Source: Maribacter sp. MMG018
GTDB lineage: Bacteria; Bacteroidota; Bacteroidia; Flavobacteriales; Flavobacteriaceae
Length of the DNA: 64,000 bases
Assembly (NCBI RefSeq): GCF_018100785.1
Contig: NZ_JAGJEC010000004.1
Coordinates: 124,001-188,000 of the forward strand
Direction: 5' to 3'
The position numbers and the translations under genes are program-made. The first letter of the stretch is position 1; every line of letters starts with the position of its first letter. Under the pieces are notes generated by a model. It did no database searches, was not told the origin of the DNA, and worked only from the letters and a program-made list of their open reading frames with translations. This document shows, piece after piece, positions 63,203 to 64,000 of this stretch.

Positions 63203-64000
63203 ATGAGAAAAATATTATTGACAACAGACTTTTCGGACAATGCGTGGAACGCCATTTTTACGGCATTAAAGGTATTCGCGAATGAAAAATGTGAGTTCAC
63301 CATATTGCATGCCTACGAACCATCCATGCTGAACCTTCTTGATAGTAAAAATCAAAAAAGGTTAGGGGTGATCTATGACTCGCTTTCCCAGTACTCGGAA
63401 AAAGAAATGCAAGAGGTTCTAAACTATTTGGGGACCAACCACCATAACCCCAACCATCGTGTTAACGGTATTTCTAAAGCGGCCACCTTAACGGAAGCCA
63501 TAGAAGAGGAGTCAAAAGAAAAAGATATGGACCTGTTGATCATGGGTACACAAGGTGCCACGGGAGCCAAAGAGGTCTTCATGGGCAGTAATACGGTAAA
63601 AGCAATAAAAACGGTAAAGAACATTCCTATTTTAACGGTACCGTCGGCCTATAATTTTCAAAGGTTAAAAGACATCATCTTTGCCACGGATTTTATGCAA
63701 CAGTATGAAAAACACGGCCTACAACCATTAACGGATCTCGCGAAACTTTGGGATGCCAATGTCAAAATTGCCCATGTTGCCGTATCGTTTGTACTGAACG
63801 ATACACAAAAGAAAAACAAAAGCGTGTTAGAACAACGCTTGAAAGGACTGAAACATGAATTTGTAGAAATTCCGTTTACCACAAGCATATCTAACGCCTT
63901 AGACACTTATGTAGATACAATAGATGATGCCATCTTAAGTATTATAAGACACCATCATACGTTCTGGCAAAAAGTTATTGGAGAACCGGTTATTAAAAAA
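63203..64000 (+). CDS. Universal stress protein, second copy (3' end beyond the window)
   Basis: Starts at the ATG at 63203 (MRKILLTTDFSDNAWNAIF) and runs 266 codons to the window edge without a stop, so it is incomplete. It is a tandem-UspA paralogue of the preceding gene: first unit with DLLIMGTQGATGAKEVFMGS, second unit from LKDIIFATDFMQQYEK. The 19-base gap implies one transcript with the first copy. Confidence 0.93.
   Translation, partial: MRKILLTTDFSDNAWNAIFTALKVFANEKCEFTILHAYEPSMLNLLDSKNQKRLGVIYDSLSQYSEKEMQEVLNYLGTNHHNPNHRVNGISKAATLTEAIEEESKEKDMDLLIMGTQGATGAKEVFMGSNTVKAIKTVKNIPILTVPSAYNFQRLKDIIFATDFMQQYEKHGLQPLTDLAKLWDANVKIAHVAVSFVLNDTQKKNKSVLEQRLKGLKHEFVEIPFTTSISNALDTYVDTIDDAILSIIRHHHTFWQKVIGEPVIKK

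Noticed and set aside
1-64000. tRNA, rRNA, CRISPR arrays, insertion sequences and prophage genes
   Set aside because: Both strands were read for T-loop motifs, regular spaced repeats and transposase or integrase motifs; none was convincing. A covariance-model scan would settle small RNAs.

Overview
The window comes from a Bacteroidota chromosome, most likely a marine member of the Flavobacteriaceae. The evidence is a SusC/SusD pair with FecR and an ECF sigma factor, many short lipoproteins with a Cys at about residue 15-25, a GLPGLI protein next to a TonB-dependent receptor, a DUF6090-type protein, TAnnTTTG-type -7 boxes and a low-to-moderate GC content. No tRNA, rRNA, CRISPR array, transposase or phage gene was seen. 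The first and last genes are cut by the window edges.

Layout. 1-2.1 kb: small lipoproteins and a membrane protein. 2.1-7.0 kb, minus strand: an AraC regulator, a beta-carbonic anhydrase next to a SulP anion transporter (probable bicarbonate handling), a small secreted protein and an MFS transporter. 7.4-8.5 kb: an FG-GAP repeat protein. 8.6-16.8 kb: an AraC regulator divergent from a complete tripartite RND efflux operon followed by a MATE exporter. 16.9-27.9 kb: accessory-looking DNA with lipoproteins, an overlapping pair of membrane proteins, a DUF6090-like protein, a serine hydrolase, a Cys-rich secreted peptide between dispersed repeats, a two-gene unknown module between direct repeats, a DJ-1/PfpI protein and a collagen-like lipoprotein. 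28.1-35.9 kb: two Gdx/SugE-type SMR exporters (the first interrupted by TGA at a conserved Trp) bracketing an amidohydrolase lipoprotein, an alpha/beta-hydrolase lipoprotein and an ACT protein; then a repeat-rich lipoprotein, a DinB-like protein and a PepSY-like lipoprotein. 36.0-38.5 kb: a CoA-transferase divergent from a cupin-AraC regulator.

The most interesting region is 38.5-53.0 kb. It holds an ECF sigma factor, a secreted M38 amidohydrolase, FecR, an STN-containing SusC, SusD, two tandem S10 serine carboxypeptidases and a second secreted M38 amidohydrolase. All catalytic residues checked are present, so the locus reads as a surface-to-periplasm peptide or amide utilisation system that senses its substrate through SusC, FecR and sigma. 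Two shared upstream motifs (TTGTCACCC and TCAGTCAATTGT) suggest coordinated transcription.

53.2-59.9 kb, minus strand: a protein with a sigma-region-4-like end, uracil phosphoribosyltransferase, an outer-membrane receptor with its GLPGLI partner, a WG-repeat protein and a TerB-like protein. 60.0-64.0 kb: a PAS histidine kinase overlapping a receiver-cNMP-HTH fusion regulator, then two tandem universal stress proteins, the first preceded by a perfect inverted repeat that is a good operator candidate for the regulator.
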